In this document: positions 1 to 7,598 of the stretch, piece after piece
How positions within the stretch are numbered: the first letter of the stretch is position 1
Layout: every line of letters starts with the position of its first letter
Source of the DNA: Acidobacteriota bacterium
Lineage (GTDB): Bacteria > Acidobacteriota > Terriglobia > Acidiferrales > UBA7541
Length of the DNA stretch: 64,000 bases
Assembly (NCBI GenBank): GCA_021788095.1
Contig: JAJYLB010000003.1
Span: 1 to 64,000, forward strand
Reading direction: 5' to 3'
Notes under the pieces: model-generated
Seen by the model: only the letters and a program-made list of their open reading frames with translations
Databases searched by the model: none
What the model was told of the DNA's origin: nothing
Program-made: the position numbers and the translations under genes

Positions 1-88
1 AAGGCCTGCCCCTACAGGCGGTCGAGGCGGCGAGACGAAGGACAGGTTACAGGCAACAGGTTACAGGTTACAGAAGACGGATTACAGG
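1..88. repeat. Intergenic repeat block (GTTACAG-type)
   Basis: The first 36 bases are nearly identical to 3311-3346. They are followed by short direct repeats of the form ACAGGTTACAGGCAACAGG. The same order, a GCCTGCCCCTACAGG arm and then the ACAGG repeats, recurs at 3303-3465 just downstream of the intact SurA-like gene. This block is therefore the matching downstream flank of the truncated gene copy that follows it. Confidence 0.7.
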
Positions 89-250
89 AGAGAGGGGAGC
101 GGGGGCTTGTACCGGCTCCTGGCTCGACGCATTGCCGTTGCCAGGCAGAATGCTCTCCGCGAGATCGGTCGTCACATGCGCCTGGGTGCGCAACCGGGCC
201 AGGTAAGCGGCGCGCCGCCATCGCTCCTTAGGGTCGCGCAGCGCTTTCCG
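68..250 (-). pseudogene. Truncated 3' copy of the SurA-like peptidyl-prolyl isomerase gene
   Basis: In the minus-strand frame ending at 68 the peptide carries ALRD.KER...AAYLA.LR.QAHVT..LAESIL...GN..SQEPVQA. This aligns without gaps to the C-terminal 60 or so residues of the isomerase encoded at 3482-4624. The match stops abruptly near 250, inside the codons for the ALRD region, so the rotamase domain and signal sequence are absent. There is no start codon or ribosome-binding site of its own. It is a gene-end duplication rather than a functional gene. The sequence diverges from the parent (about three quarters identical over 49 residues), so the duplication is not recent. Confidence 0.8.
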
Positions 251-267
251 GCACGAACGGAATGGCC

Positions 268-310
268 TTGACAACGGGCATTGTCTAGTGTACATAGACA
301 ATGTACGCTA
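268..310 (+). promoter_or_regulatory. Promoter with overlapping inverted repeats for the GntR operon
   Basis: TTGACA (268-273), a 17-base spacer and TACATA (291-296) form a good sigma-70-type promoter ending 18 bases before the GntR start codon, so the 5' leader is very short. Two inverted repeats overlap it. One is a perfect 9-base pair (CATTGTCTA at 279-287 and TAGACAATG at 295-303). The other is a 10-base pair with one mismatch (TAGTGTACAT at 286-295 and ATGTACGCTA at 301-310). The second resembles the AGTGTA...TACACT operators described for YtrA-type GntR repressors. Autorepression is inferred from this position. Confidence 0.75.
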
Positions 311-314
311 GGCC

Positions 315-734
315 ATGAATCCCCACGCCAACGGCCGCGCGCCGGTCCTGCGGATCGATCTTTCCTCCTCCGTACCCGTCTACCTTCAGATCGCGTCCCG
401 GCTTCGCGCGCTGCTCGTTTCCGGCGAATTGAAGGCCGGGCATCGGCTGCCTTCCGTGCGCCAACTGGCGGCCGACCTGGGAGTGCATCACAACACCGTG
501 GCTCTGGCGTATCGGGAGTTGGCCAAGGAAGGCTGGCTGGAGCTGCGGCGAGGGCGCGGCGCGCGAGTGCTGCGGCGGGCGGAGCCCAAAGCGGACAGCG
601 GCGCGAAAGCCGAATTTCTGAGGCGGCTCGAAGGACTGGTGGCCAAGGCCGCGGCGGACGGCCTGGATCCGGAAAGCATTTCCCGCCAATTCGAAGCGCT
701 TCGGCGCAAATTGTGGAAAGGGAAATCATCATGA
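315..734 (+). CDS. GntR family transcriptional regulator, YtrA type
   Basis: This 139-residue protein has one N-terminal winged helix (about residues 20-85) with the GntR signature YLQIASRLRALLVSGELKAG followed by LPSVRQLAADLGVHHNTVALAYREL. The C-terminal part is only about 50 residues of charged helix, too short for a FadR/HutC-type effector domain, which places it in the YtrA subfamily. YtrA-type regulators usually repress the operon they head. The promoter at 268-296 lies inside two inverted repeats, which fits autorepression. The stop overlaps the start of the hydrolase gene (ATGA at 731-734), so the two are translationally coupled. The inducer is unknown. Confidence 0.9.
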   Translation: MNPHANGRAPVLRIDLSSSVPVYLQIASRLRALLVSGELKAGHRLPSVRQLAADLGVHHNTVALAYRELAKEGWLELRRGRGARVLRRAEPKADSGAKAEFLRRLEGLVAKAAADGLDPESISRQFEALRRKLWKGKSS

Positions 735-2071
735 TTCGCATTCTCTCGTTTCTGCTTCTCCTCGCGATAGCCGCGCCGCCGGCCGGCGCGCAGACTTCTG
801 AAAATTCCGCCGTCCAAACCGCGCGCACGATCCTGGCGGAGCTTGCCGCGCACAAGTTCGCGCAAGTGGAGGCGCGGGCCGACGATCAAATCCGGGCGGC
901 GCTGCCGGCGGAAAAACTGGGGGCCGTGTGGGCTTCGCTGGAAGCGCAGGTGGGAAAATTCCAGGAGATTCGCGGAGTGGTGGTGGCCCATCCCGGGCCG
1001 ACGGTGGTCACGCTGGTGTGCCATTTCGAGCGCGCCGATCTCGACGCGATTCTCAGCTTCAATGGCGCCGGGCAACTCGCCGGCCTGTATTTCCGGCCGA
1101 GCCAGAGCGCGGCGGTGTGGGAGGCGCCAGCCTACGCCAAACCCGATTCCTTCGCGGAAATGCCAATGACCGTCACCACCGGGCGCTGGCAGCTACCGGG
1201 CACTTTGACGTTGCCGAAGGGGAAAGGACCCTTCCCCGCCGTGGTGCTGGTCCACGGCTCGGGGCCGAACGACGCGGATGAGACCGTAGGGGCGAACAAG
1301 CCCTTCAAAGACCTGGCGTGGGGGCTGGCCACCCGGGGCGTTGCCGTGCTGCGGTACGAGAAACGAACGCATAAATACGGGCTCGACAGCAGCGCCAACC
1401 CGGCGAGTCTGACCGTGAATGACGAAACGGTGGACGATGCGCGCTCGGCCGTGAGGCTGCTCGCCGCCAATCCGGCGATCGATCCGCGCGCCATTTTCGT
1501 TTTGGGGCACAGCCTGGGAGCGGTGCTGGCGCCGCGAATCGCGATGGGCGATCGCGCGATCGCGGGGATCATCCTGATGGCGGGAGCGATCACACCGATC
1601 GAGCGACTTGCGCTCGATCAGGTGCGGACGATTGCCGAACGCGAACACGCGCCCGAGGCGCTGGCCAGCCAGCAGATTGCGGCGGTGGAAGCCGGGGTGC
1701 GCGAAATCGAGAGCCCGGATCTGAAGCCGGGCGCAACGGTGACATTCCTGGGTTCGAAAACCCCCGCTTCCTACTGGCTTGATTTGCGCAACTATCACCC
1801 CGATCGCGTTGCGGCAGCGCTGCACATTCCGATTCTGATCCTTCAGGGCGGGCGCGACTATCAGGTGCCGCCGAGCGAGCTGGATTTGTGGAAAAAGGCG
1901 CTCGCGGGGCACGGGAACGTCACCTTCGAACTCTATCCCGCGCTCAACCATCTCTTCATAGCAGGCAGCGGTCCTTCGCAGCCGGCCGAATACCTGAAGC
2001 CGGGGCACGTGGATGAGCCGGTTGTGGAAGAGATTGCTTCGTGGGTCGGCGCGCAGGCAGGGAGGAAATAA
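731..2071 (+). CDS. Exported alpha/beta hydrolase with N-terminal DUF3887-like domain
   Basis: The open frame runs further upstream, but the ATG at 731 overlaps the GntR stop and is followed at once by a signal peptide (residues 1-20, ending AGA), so this start is chosen (446 residues). Residues about 25-120 look like a DUF3887 domain. The hydrolase domain follows, with an oxyanion HGSG at 175-178, the nucleophile elbow GHSLG (Ser261), an acid in the LQGGRDYQVP stretch and a histidine in ALNHLF. This is the layout of periplasmic or lipoprotein acyl hydrolases and prolyl-oligopeptidase-like esterases. The substrate cannot be told from sequence. It is the middle gene of a GntR-hydrolase-DUF1648 operon, three bases before the next start codon. 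Confidence 0.88.
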   Translation: MIRILSFLLLLAIAAPPAGAQTSENSAVQTARTILAELAAHKFAQVEARADDQIRAALPAEKLGAVWASLEAQVGKFQEIRGVVVAHPGPTVVTLVCHFERADLDAILSFNGAGQLAGLYFRPSQSAAVWEAPAYAKPDSFAEMPMTVTTGRWQLPGTLTLPKGKGPFPAVVLVHGSGPNDADETVGANKPFKDLAWGLATRGVAVLRYEKRTHKYGLDSSANPASLTVNDETVDDARSAVRLLAANPAIDPRAIFVLGHSLGAVLAPRIAMGDRAIAGIILMAGAITPIERLALDQVRTIAEREHAPEALASQQIAAVEAGVREIESPDLKPGATVTFLGSKTPASYWLDLRNYHPDRVAAALHIPILILQGGRDYQVPPSELDLWKKALAGHGNVTFELYPALNHLFIAGSGPSQPAEYLKPGHVDEPVVEEIASWVGAQAGRK

Positions 2072-2073
2072 GC

Positions 2074-3135
2074 GTGGGGCAGACGGTTGTCTGGTTCTTC
2101 GTCGTACTCGTCGTGTTCCTTGGGGCGGTATTGTGCTGGCTGCCGCGCTTTTCGCGGCAGGACCTGTTTTTCGCGGTCACAGTGCCGGCCGAGTTCCCCG
2201 CGAGCGAGGGAGGCCGAGCGATTCTGCGCCGGTTCCGAGGGCAAGTGGTGCTGGCGACGATGGCCGCGGCGGGGCTGGCGATCTGGGGCGCGGCGAATGG
2301 CCGCTTCGCGCTGGTCGTGGCGGCTCCGCCGCTTCACCTCCTCGCCACGTTCGGCGCCTTTCTGGCGGCGCGAAGAAACGCGCTCGATCACGCGGCCGAG
2401 CCCACGCCGCTACGAGAGGCGCGACTCGAGCCCCGGCAAATTCGCGTACCGGGGCGCTGGATCGGTGAACTGCTTCCCTTGGGAATCCTCGGGGGGACGG
2501 CGGCCGTCCTTCGTGCGAATTGGGAGCGGATTCCCCAGCGGTTCCCGGTGCATTGGGGGATCGACGGGCGACCCAACGGCTGGAGCACAAGAACGGCTGG
2601 CGGGGTTTACGGGCCGCTGATGATCGGGGCGGCGACGATCGCGCTATTGGTGGTGATGATCTGGGGGATCGTTCGATGGACTCGACGCGTGCACGTGACC
2701 GGCACGGCGGCGGAAGCGGATGTAGCGCGCGAACGGCGCTACCTGCAGCTCCTGTTGTTCAGCGAATATGTGATTGCCGCCATTCTGTCGTGGACGGCTT
2801 TGCTACCGCTGCGGCCGTTAGGTCAACAATCCCCCTCCCCGTTCGTGCCCTTGGGCATGCTCGTTGCCCTGTTCCTCGTGTTGCTGCTGATCGTCGTGCG
2901 TACGCCCGCCGTTCCGGCGCCGGCAGAGGGCGGGCGGCCCGTCGGCGACCGCACCGAGGACCGCTACTGGAAGGCGGGCGTATTCTACGTGAATCCGCAG
3001 GATCCGGCGCTCCTGGTGGAAAAGCGTTTCGGAGTGGGCTACACGATCAATCTAGGCCACTGGATCGCCTGGCTGATCCTGGCGGCGATTATCGCGCTTC
3101 CTCTAGCCATGTTTCTACGGAAAGTCAGCCACTGA
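2074..3135 (+). CDS. DUF1648 / DUF5808-type integral membrane protein
   Basis: The chosen start is GTG at 2074, eight bases after a GGAGGAAA ribosome-binding site and three bases past the hydrolase stop. The 353-residue product has several hydrophobic segments. A DUF1648-type motif (IPQRFPVHWGIDGRPNGW) lies between membrane segments, and the C-terminal part carries DRYWKAGVFYVNPQDPALLV, the hallmark of DUF5808. Such proteins are typically encoded beside YtrA-type GntR regulators and are linked to envelope or antimicrobial stress. SdpI-like immunity proteins share the DUF1648 fold, so a protective membrane role is a reasonable inference. No enzymatic residues are evident. Confidence 0.82.
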   Translation: MGQTVVWFFVVLVVFLGAVLCWLPRFSRQDLFFAVTVPAEFPASEGGRAILRRFRGQVVLATMAAAGLAIWGAANGRFALVVAAPPLHLLATFGAFLAARRNALDHAAEPTPLREARLEPRQIRVPGRWIGELLPLGILGGTAAVLRANWERIPQRFPVHWGIDGRPNGWSTRTAGGVYGPLMIGAATIALLVVMIWGIVRWTRRVHVTGTAAEADVARERRYLQLLLFSEYVIAAILSWTALLPLRPLGQQSPSPFVPLGMLVALFLVLLLIVVRTPAVPAPAEGGRPVGDRTEDRYWKAGVFYVNPQDPALLVEKRFGVGYTINLGHWIAWLILAAIIALPLAMFLRKVSH

Positions 3136-3157
3136 ACCTGGCGATCGTTTCGAAACG

Positions 3158-3480
3158 AGCGCTTTCCGGCGCGCGGCACAGCCGTTTCCCGCAAAGGCGC
3201 AAAGGGGCAAGGGCGCAAAGCCGGCCGGCAGGACGCCACGACCGGGGCGGGGATAGGGGCGCTGTTTCACGCAAAGACGCAAAGGGGCGCGGTGACGGCC
3301 AAGGGCAGGCACAAGGCCTGCCCCTACAGGCGGTCGAGGCGGCGAGACAAAAGATAGGTTAGAGGCCACAGGCCACAGGTTACAGCAGGCAGGAGACAGG
3401 CCACAGGTTACAGGCAACAGGCCACAGGTGACAGCAGGCGGGGGACAGGTTACAGGCTACGGATCGCAGAAGGGGTCTCG
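3158..3480. repeat. Composite intergenic repeats
   Basis: The gap begins with AGCGCTTTCCGGC (3158-3170), which is identical to 240-252 on the other side of the GntR operon. CGCAAAGG-type units follow (3188-3290), then an inverted repeat GGGCAGGC/GCCTGCCC (3303-3323) and ACAGGTTACAG/CCACAGG direct repeats to about 3465. I see no open reading frame or tRNA. The 3303-3465 part is the sister copy of bases 1-88. Confidence 0.7.
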
Positions 3481-3481
3481 G

Positions 3482-4624
3482 TCAATTGGTGCCGGGAGGA
3501 ACGCTCGGTGGCTTTGAGGGCGCGGCGGAGGGAGGTGGTGATGCTGGCGAAGGAACGGCTCCGGGCGCGGCGGCTTGTACCGGCTCCTGACTCGCCACAT
3601 TGCCGTCGCTGGCCAGAATGCTCTCCGCCAAATAGTTCGTCACATGCGCCTGGTTGCGCAACTGGGCCAAATAAGCGGCGTGCAGCAATCGCTCCTTGCG
3701 ATCGCGCAGCGCTTCCCGGATGGACTGCTGCACCTGCGGATCGGAAAGCTTTCGCTCTCCGGGCGAAATTCGGGCAATCAACTTGATGATTCGGTAGCTG
3801 CCCTTGACTGGGATGATTCCGCTGATCTGGCCGGGCTTGAGGGCGAGCACCGCCCGCTTCAAGGCCGGATTTCCCTGATCGAGAGACGATTCGGAGATGA
3901 ATCCCAGGTCGCCACCCGTCGTCGCCGTGACCGGGTCCTCGGAATAATCCATGGCGAGTTGGGTGAAATCGGCGCCGGCGCGGAGCTTGGCGAGCAGCAA
4001 ATGAATCTTCGTGAGCGCCTGCTGGGGACTGGTGGCGTCGTCGTTCTTGCGATTTCGGACCTTGGGGTTGGCCTGCGTGGTGACGACGATCTGAGCGACG
4101 TGGTATTGGGGTTCGGCAACGTTGTACGCGGCTCGGTTCCGCTCGTAGGCCGCGGCGATTTCCGGCTCGCTCACACTCACTTTCGAGTTGATTTCGCGAT
4201 CCATCAGCCGCTGGATCGTGATCCGCTCGCGCAGATCGTTTTTGAGATCGTCGACGGTGATGCCCCGCTCGGTGAGTTGACGCTGGAAATCCGCGTCCGA
4301 GTACGGCTCCCGCAACTGAGCGAATTTCTGCTCGACCTCGCTTTCGGTGGCTTCCAAACCGAGCTTGCGCGCCTGCTCGAGCAGCAGCTCGTTGTCGATC
4401 AGCTCGTCGAGGATGTTGAGCTTGAGGATGTCCGCTTCTTGCGAGGAAGGCGGCTTTTGCTGGCTGAATTGGCTGCGGTAATAACGATCCACATCCTGCC
4501 GGAGGATGGGATGACCGTTGACCGTGGCCCAGACGTCGGGCCCGGGCGCCGCACTCCGCTGGCAGGCCGCGCCGGCCCCCGCCGCCGCCACCAGCGCTAC
4601 CGAGACGAGGATGCGTTTCAACAC
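3482..4624 (-). CDS. PpiC/SurA-type peptidyl-prolyl cis-trans isomerase, probable lipoprotein
   Basis: The chosen start is GTG at 4624 (380 residues), preceded by an AGAGAAG ribosome-binding site; TTG at 4621 is possible. An upstream extension would translate REP-like repeat DNA and is rejected. A hydrophobic signal ends at Cys21 with a weak lipobox. A SurA_N-like helical chaperone region follows (DELIDNELLLEQARKLGL, then a long charged helix). The parvulin rotamase domain spans about residues 173-285, with YHVAQIVV and GGDLGFISESSLDQG. The tail is rich in Pro, Ala and Ser. The family assists folding of exported and outer-membrane proteins in the periplasm. A truncated copy of its 3' end lies at 68-250. 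Confidence 0.9.
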   Translation of the reverse strand: MLKRILVSVALVAAAGAGAACQRSAAPGPDVWATVNGHPILRQDVDRYYRSQFSQQKPPSSQEADILKLNILDELIDNELLLEQARKLGLEATESEVEQKFAQLREPYSDADFQRQLTERGITVDDLKNDLRERITIQRLMDREINSKVSVSEPEIAAAYERNRAAYNVAEPQYHVAQIVVTTQANPKVRNRKNDDATSPQQALTKIHLLLAKLRAGADFTQLAMDYSEDPVTATTGGDLGFISESSLDQGNPALKRAVLALKPGQISGIIPVKGSYRIIKLIARISPGERKLSDPQVQQSIREALRDRKERLLHAAYLAQLRNQAHVTNYLAESILASDGNVASQEPVQAAAPGAVPSPASPPPSAAPSKPPSVPPGTN

Positions 4625-4646
4625 GTGCTTCTCTGGCCGGGCACCA

Positions 4647-4711
4647 GCCTCAGGGGCTAAAGCCCTCCCTTTTGGCTCCCTTACGGCACGGCTAAAGCCG
4701 TGCCCTACAAG
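4647..4711. repeat. REP-like double hairpin, GGCACGGCT type
   Basis: Two short hairpins stand in tandem: CAGGGGCTAAAGCCCT, then GGCACGGCT/AGCCGTGCC followed by CTACAA. The same pair is found at 26484-26549 and 56969-57033. It lies just upstream of the SurA-like start and downstream of rpmB, so it could act as an intercistronic RNA structure. Confidence 0.75.
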
Positions 4712-4735
4712 GCGCGCGGGACCAAGCCACAACTT

Positions 4736-4927
4736 CTAGAGGGCCTTGGCGACGCGGCCCGACCGCAGGCAATTGGTGCACACGCGCACGCGCTTGCGCG
4801 TTCCAGCGACGACCGCTCGGACGCGCTGCAGGTTCGGCTCCCAACGCCGCCGCGTGAGGTTGTTGGCGTGGCTGATGCTGTTCCCGTATCGCGGCTGCTT
4901 GCCGCAGATTTCACACTGCTTGGCCAT
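4736..4927 (-). CDS. rpmB: 50S ribosomal protein L28
   Basis: This complete 63-residue L28 starts MAKQCEICGK and contains SHANNLTRRRWEPNLQ, the conserved rRNA-binding core of the family. Two CxxC pairs (Cys5/Cys8 and Cys50/Cys53) mark it as the zinc-binding form of L28. L28 belongs to the large subunit near the E site. A GGGGAG ribosome-binding site precedes the ATG. rpmG is not next to it; the downstream neighbour is the SurA-like isomerase, 111 bases away across a REP-like element. Confidence 0.96.
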   Translation of the reverse strand: MAKQCEICGKQPRYGNSISHANNLTRRRWEPNLQRVRAVVAGTRKRVRVCTNCLRSGRVAKAL

Positions 4928-5305
4928 GGAGGCTCCCCGGAAAAGTGGTTCGGTACCCGCCGGCGCAGAAGCCTTATGTTACCAGATAATTGCGGGGTTG
5001 TTGAGGGAGAGGAGTTGAGAGTTAAGAGATACGAGTTGAGAGTTAAGAGTTGAGAGTTGAAAGGCAAAAGCGAAACGCGGAGGGCGCAGAGTTCCACGGA
5101 AGCAGCATGGAGATGCTGTGCGCTGGCACGACTGGATTCCCGTCCCCCGCCTTCGCGGAGGACAAGCTTGCGCGGAATGACCGTGGGGGGATGTGTCTTC
5201 GCGGAGGGCGCAGAGGGATGCGCGGAGATCCCAGAGGGGATCGCGAGCTGCGGCGCGCCGACACCTCCGCGGCTATGGGGTGAGAGGCTTCGAGGTCGAA
5301 TCCGG
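4928..5305. repeat. 378-base gap filled with G/A-rich repeat units
   Basis: From 5011 to 5060 there are tandem units of GAGAGTTGAGAGTTAAGAG. They are followed by AAAGGCAAAAGCGAAACGCGGAGGGCGC (in two overlapping pieces, 5060-5094) and again by CGCGGAGGGCGCAGAG near 5200-5230. The middle (5120-5190) carries a CCGCCTTCGCGGAGGACAAG stretch. I see no credible gene. The same unit order recurs at 7337-7458, 9955-10090 and 12912-13070. Confidence 0.65.
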
Positions 5306-5974
5306 CTACGGATCGATGACGCTGACCGTGCGACCGCCTTCGTTGGCGATGATGGCTGCCGTGGCGCCACCGCTTAGACCCAAGGTGAAGAAGAGGGCCC
5401 AGAGCTTCTTTTTCTTCTTCTTTTTCTGCTGGTCTTGATTGCCGTTCTGCGCATTCGCCGCGGGATCGAAGACTGCGGTGTGGCCCGCGGTCACGGTGAG
5501 CGTCTCGGTAGGGTCGGCGACCTGGACAACGCCTTTGTATACCGCGATTTCCGCAAAGCCGGTCGAAAGCCGGTTCACCTGCGCCATCGTTGCGGTGCCA
5601 GGCGCCGGCCGCACGGTAACGCCCTCCGGCAAGTCCGTTACGAGGGCCCCGCCGGTGAGAAAGTTCACGGTGCCCGAAGCCAGCGCGATGACCGTGGTTT
5701 GACCGTCCTTAGTGACTTGAGCGGCCGTGCCCGGTTCGAACCGGAAACGCTCGCTGGCGCTGGAGATCACGGTCAGAGGGGCTGCCGTTCCCGTGAGGAT
5801 TTGGTCCCCACTGAACAGGCTGGCTTGCCCTCCAAACGGCTGGCCGTTGATTTGGATGGCTCCCTCGCCTTGCGCGACACCTACGAGCTTGCCCGGAGTC
5901 GACGCCAAGGCGGGCAGGCCCGCCAGCAGCGCAGACAACACCACTCCCAAGACTTGTCGTTTGACCGAGATCAT
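5306..5974 (-). CDS. FecR-like secreted/membrane protein with C-terminal poly-lysine anchor
   Basis: The ATG at 5974 follows a GGGGAGGAAGG ribosome-binding site and gives 222 residues. Residues 1-24 form a signal peptide ending PALA. The body resembles FecR/DUF4880-type beta domains: GEGAIQINGQP, SGDQILTG, then repeated short strands (ASGTVNFLTGGALV; GFAEIAVYKGVVQVAD). Near the C terminus seven consecutive lysines (about 184-190) precede a hydrophobic glycine-containing segment (LWALFFTLGLSGGATAAII). This suggests a tail anchored in the inner membrane or a positive-inside topogenic signal. No iron-transport genes are adjacent, so a FecI/FecR signalling role is not supported. A stalk or envelope role is a guess. 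Confidence 0.75.
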   Translation of the reverse strand: MISVKRQVLGVVLSALLAGLPALASTPGKLVGVAQGEGAIQINGQPFGGQASLFSGDQILTGTAAPLTVISSASERFRFEPGTAAQVTKDGQTTVIALASGTVNFLTGGALVTDLPEGVTVRPAPGTATMAQVNRLSTGFAEIAVYKGVVQVADPTETLTVTAGHTAVFDPAANAQNGNQDQQKKKKKKKLWALFFTLGLSGGATAAIIANEGGRTVSVIDP

Positions 5975-6037
5975 CCCCTTCCTCCCCAGACTCCGGACAC
6001 TCCGCAGGTACGATTCCGCAGGTACTTGCTGCGTCCC

Positions 6038-6066
6038 ATTCGACACTGGGGCTCATCGCTTGTCAA
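6038..6066 (-). promoter_or_regulatory. Candidate promoter of the FecR-like gene
   Basis: On the minus strand TTGACA (6066-6061), a 17-base spacer and TCGAAT (6043-6038) lie about 65 bases upstream of the start at 5974. The -35 is perfect and the -10 matches 4 of 6 consensus bases. Confidence 0.5.
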
Positions 6067-6148
6067 GGCACAAAGGAACCAGTACCCGGGCATTGACTTC
6101 CTCGCCAGTGACGCCGTAGCATCGCTCGCTCGGCGCTTATGAGGCACT

Positions 6149-6214
6149 TTAGGGGCTCTCGGCTTTCGCCGGGACGTGCCCTCCGAAGATGTCGGAGCGG
6201 AGGCTCCGACCCGC
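6149..6214. repeat. REP-like element, GTCGGAGC type
   Basis: A degenerate first arm (TTAGGGGCTCTCGGCTTTCG) is followed by the hairpin GTCGGAGC/GCTCCGAC around 6192-6211. The second hairpin matches the one at 11390-11410 and 52691-52710. It sits in front of the aminotransferase and shows that the open frame extending upstream of 6227 is not coding. Confidence 0.6.
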
Positions 6215-6226
6215 GAACGAAATAGA

Positions 6227-7333
6227 ATGCGCGTCCCTTTTCTCGATCTCTCGGCGCAATATGGAGGGCTTCGCGAGGAGATTCTCGTCGCGATCGACCG
6301 GCTGGGAAGCCAAGCCCACTTTACCCTTGGGGCGGAAGTGGAGGCGTTCGAGCGGGAATTCGCGGCCTTTTCCGGCCTTCCCTTCGCCATCGCCGTGAAT
6401 TCCGGTACCAGCGCCCTGCATCTGGCCTTGCTGGCGGCCGGGGTCGGGCCCGGGGACGAAGTTGTCACGACTGCCAATACATTTATCGCGACAATCGAGG
6501 CGATTCACTATACCGGGGCTCGAGCCGTCTTCGCCGATATCGATCCCCGCACCACGAATCTCGATCCCCGGCTGGCCGAACGTGCCATCACTCCCCGCAC
6601 GCGCGCCCTGCTGCCCGTGCACCTCTACGGCCGGTCCGCGGAGATGGACGCCTTTGCCGACGTGGCCAGCCGCCACGGCCTGGCACTGGTCGAGGACGCC
6701 TGCCAAGCCCACGGCGCTTCGTATCACAACCGGCCGGTGGGCTCCTTCAGCTTAGCCGCCGCGTTCAGTTTTTATCCCACCAAAAACCTGGGCGCGTGCG
6801 GAGAGGGCGGCGCGCTGCTCACCGCCGATCCGGCAGTGGCGGAACGTGCGCGCTCGCTGCGCAATCATGGCCAGAGCGGCCGCTACGCGTACGAGAGACT
6901 GGGCTACAACTACCGAATGGAGGCCTTTCAGGCGGGAGTCCTTCGCGTCAAGCTCCGCTGGCTGGCCGAGTGGAACGCCTACCGCCGCCGGATCGCCGAT
7001 CTCTATCGCGCCAAGCTCGCGGGCGCCCGGCTCGAGATGCCCGCCGACGATCCCGAGACGCGGCCGGTTTACCACGCTTTTGCCGTATACGTCGACGACC
7101 GCGATAGCGTGAAGGAGAAGCTGGCAGAGAGAGAGGTCGAGACGGCCATCTACTATCCCCAGCCGCTTCATCTTCAAAAAGCTTGCGCTCCGCTTGGCTA
7201 CGCTCCCGGCAGCCTGCCCGCCACAGAGCGCGCCTGCGCGCGAGTCCTCTGCCTTCCGATCTCGCCGGAATTGAGTCTGGAGCAGGCGGAATACGTTGCG
7301 GAGTGCGTGCGGGAAATCGTGGGGAAGATGTGA
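6227..7333 (+). CDS. DegT/DnrJ/EryC1/StrS family PLP-dependent sugar aminotransferase
   Basis: This 368-residue protein starts MRVPFLDLSAQY, the canonical start of this family. NSGTSAL (58-64) binds the cofactor phosphate, EDACQAHGA (Asp157) the pyridine nitrogen, and Lys186 in SFYPTKNLGACGEGG is the Schiff-base lysine. The later GYNYRMEAFQAGVLRVKL motif is typical of UDP-keto-sugar aminotransferases. Such enzymes make amino sugars for LPS O-antigen, capsule or glycoconjugates. No other sugar-nucleotide genes lie next to it, so the exact substrate is open. No strong ribosome-binding site is visible ahead of the ATG. Confidence 0.92.
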   Translation: MRVPFLDLSAQYGGLREEILVAIDRLGSQAHFTLGAEVEAFEREFAAFSGLPFAIAVNSGTSALHLALLAAGVGPGDEVVTTANTFIATIEAIHYTGARAVFADIDPRTTNLDPRLAERAITPRTRALLPVHLYGRSAEMDAFADVASRHGLALVEDACQAHGASYHNRPVGSFSLAAAFSFYPTKNLGACGEGGALLTADPAVAERARSLRNHGQSGRYAYERLGYNYRMEAFQAGVLRVKLRWLAEWNAYRRRIADLYRAKLAGARLEMPADDPETRPVYHAFAVYVDDRDSVKEKLAEREVETAIYYPQPLHLQKACAPLGYAPGSLPATERACARVLCLPISPELSLEQAEYVAECVREIVGKM

Positions 7334-7598
7334 GGGGTTGGGAGTTAAGAGTTACGAGTCAAGAGTTGAGAGTTAAGAGTTGAGAGTTAAGGACCGAAAG
7401 GCAAAGGCACAACGCGGAGGACGCGGAGGTTGCACGGAGGACGCGGAGGGCGTGAAGGCAGTTGGAAGGGGGCAGGCAATAGGCAACAGGCCACAGGTTA
7501 CAGCAGGCGGCTTACGGGAGACGGGGAGCCGCCAAGATGGCGGCGTTACAACCCACCCACTGCCTACTTCCAAGTGCCCAGTGCCAAGTGCCTACTGC
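7334..7598. repeat. Repeat-filled gap between convergent genes
   Basis: GAGTTAAGAGTTGAGAGTTA units (7337-7390) lead into AAAGGCAAAGGCACAACGC and GGAGGACGCGGAGG units (7395-7458). ACAGGCCACAGGTTACAG follows (7485-7505), then CAAGTGCC/CTACTGCC repeats up to the stop codon of the penicillin-binding protein. No gene is seen. All three simple-repeat types of the window meet here. Confidence 0.65.

Noticed and set aside
281..730. N-terminal extension of the alpha/beta hydrolase
   Set aside because: It overlaps the GntR gene in another frame and is full of Arg, Gly and Ser. The ATG at 731 overlaps the GntR stop and begins a signal peptide.
3357..3465. Possible CRISPR array
   Set aside because: The ACAGGTTACAG units are only 11-13 bases and directly joined, without unique spacers of even length, and no cas gene is near.
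4625..4732. N-terminal extension of the SurA-like isomerase
   Set aside because: It would translate a REP-like hairpin, and the signal sequence starts at 4624 behind a ribosome-binding site.
5728..5745. tRNA T-arm-like GGTTCGAACCGG
   Set aside because: It lies inside the FecR-like coding region and no acceptor or anticodon arms surround it.
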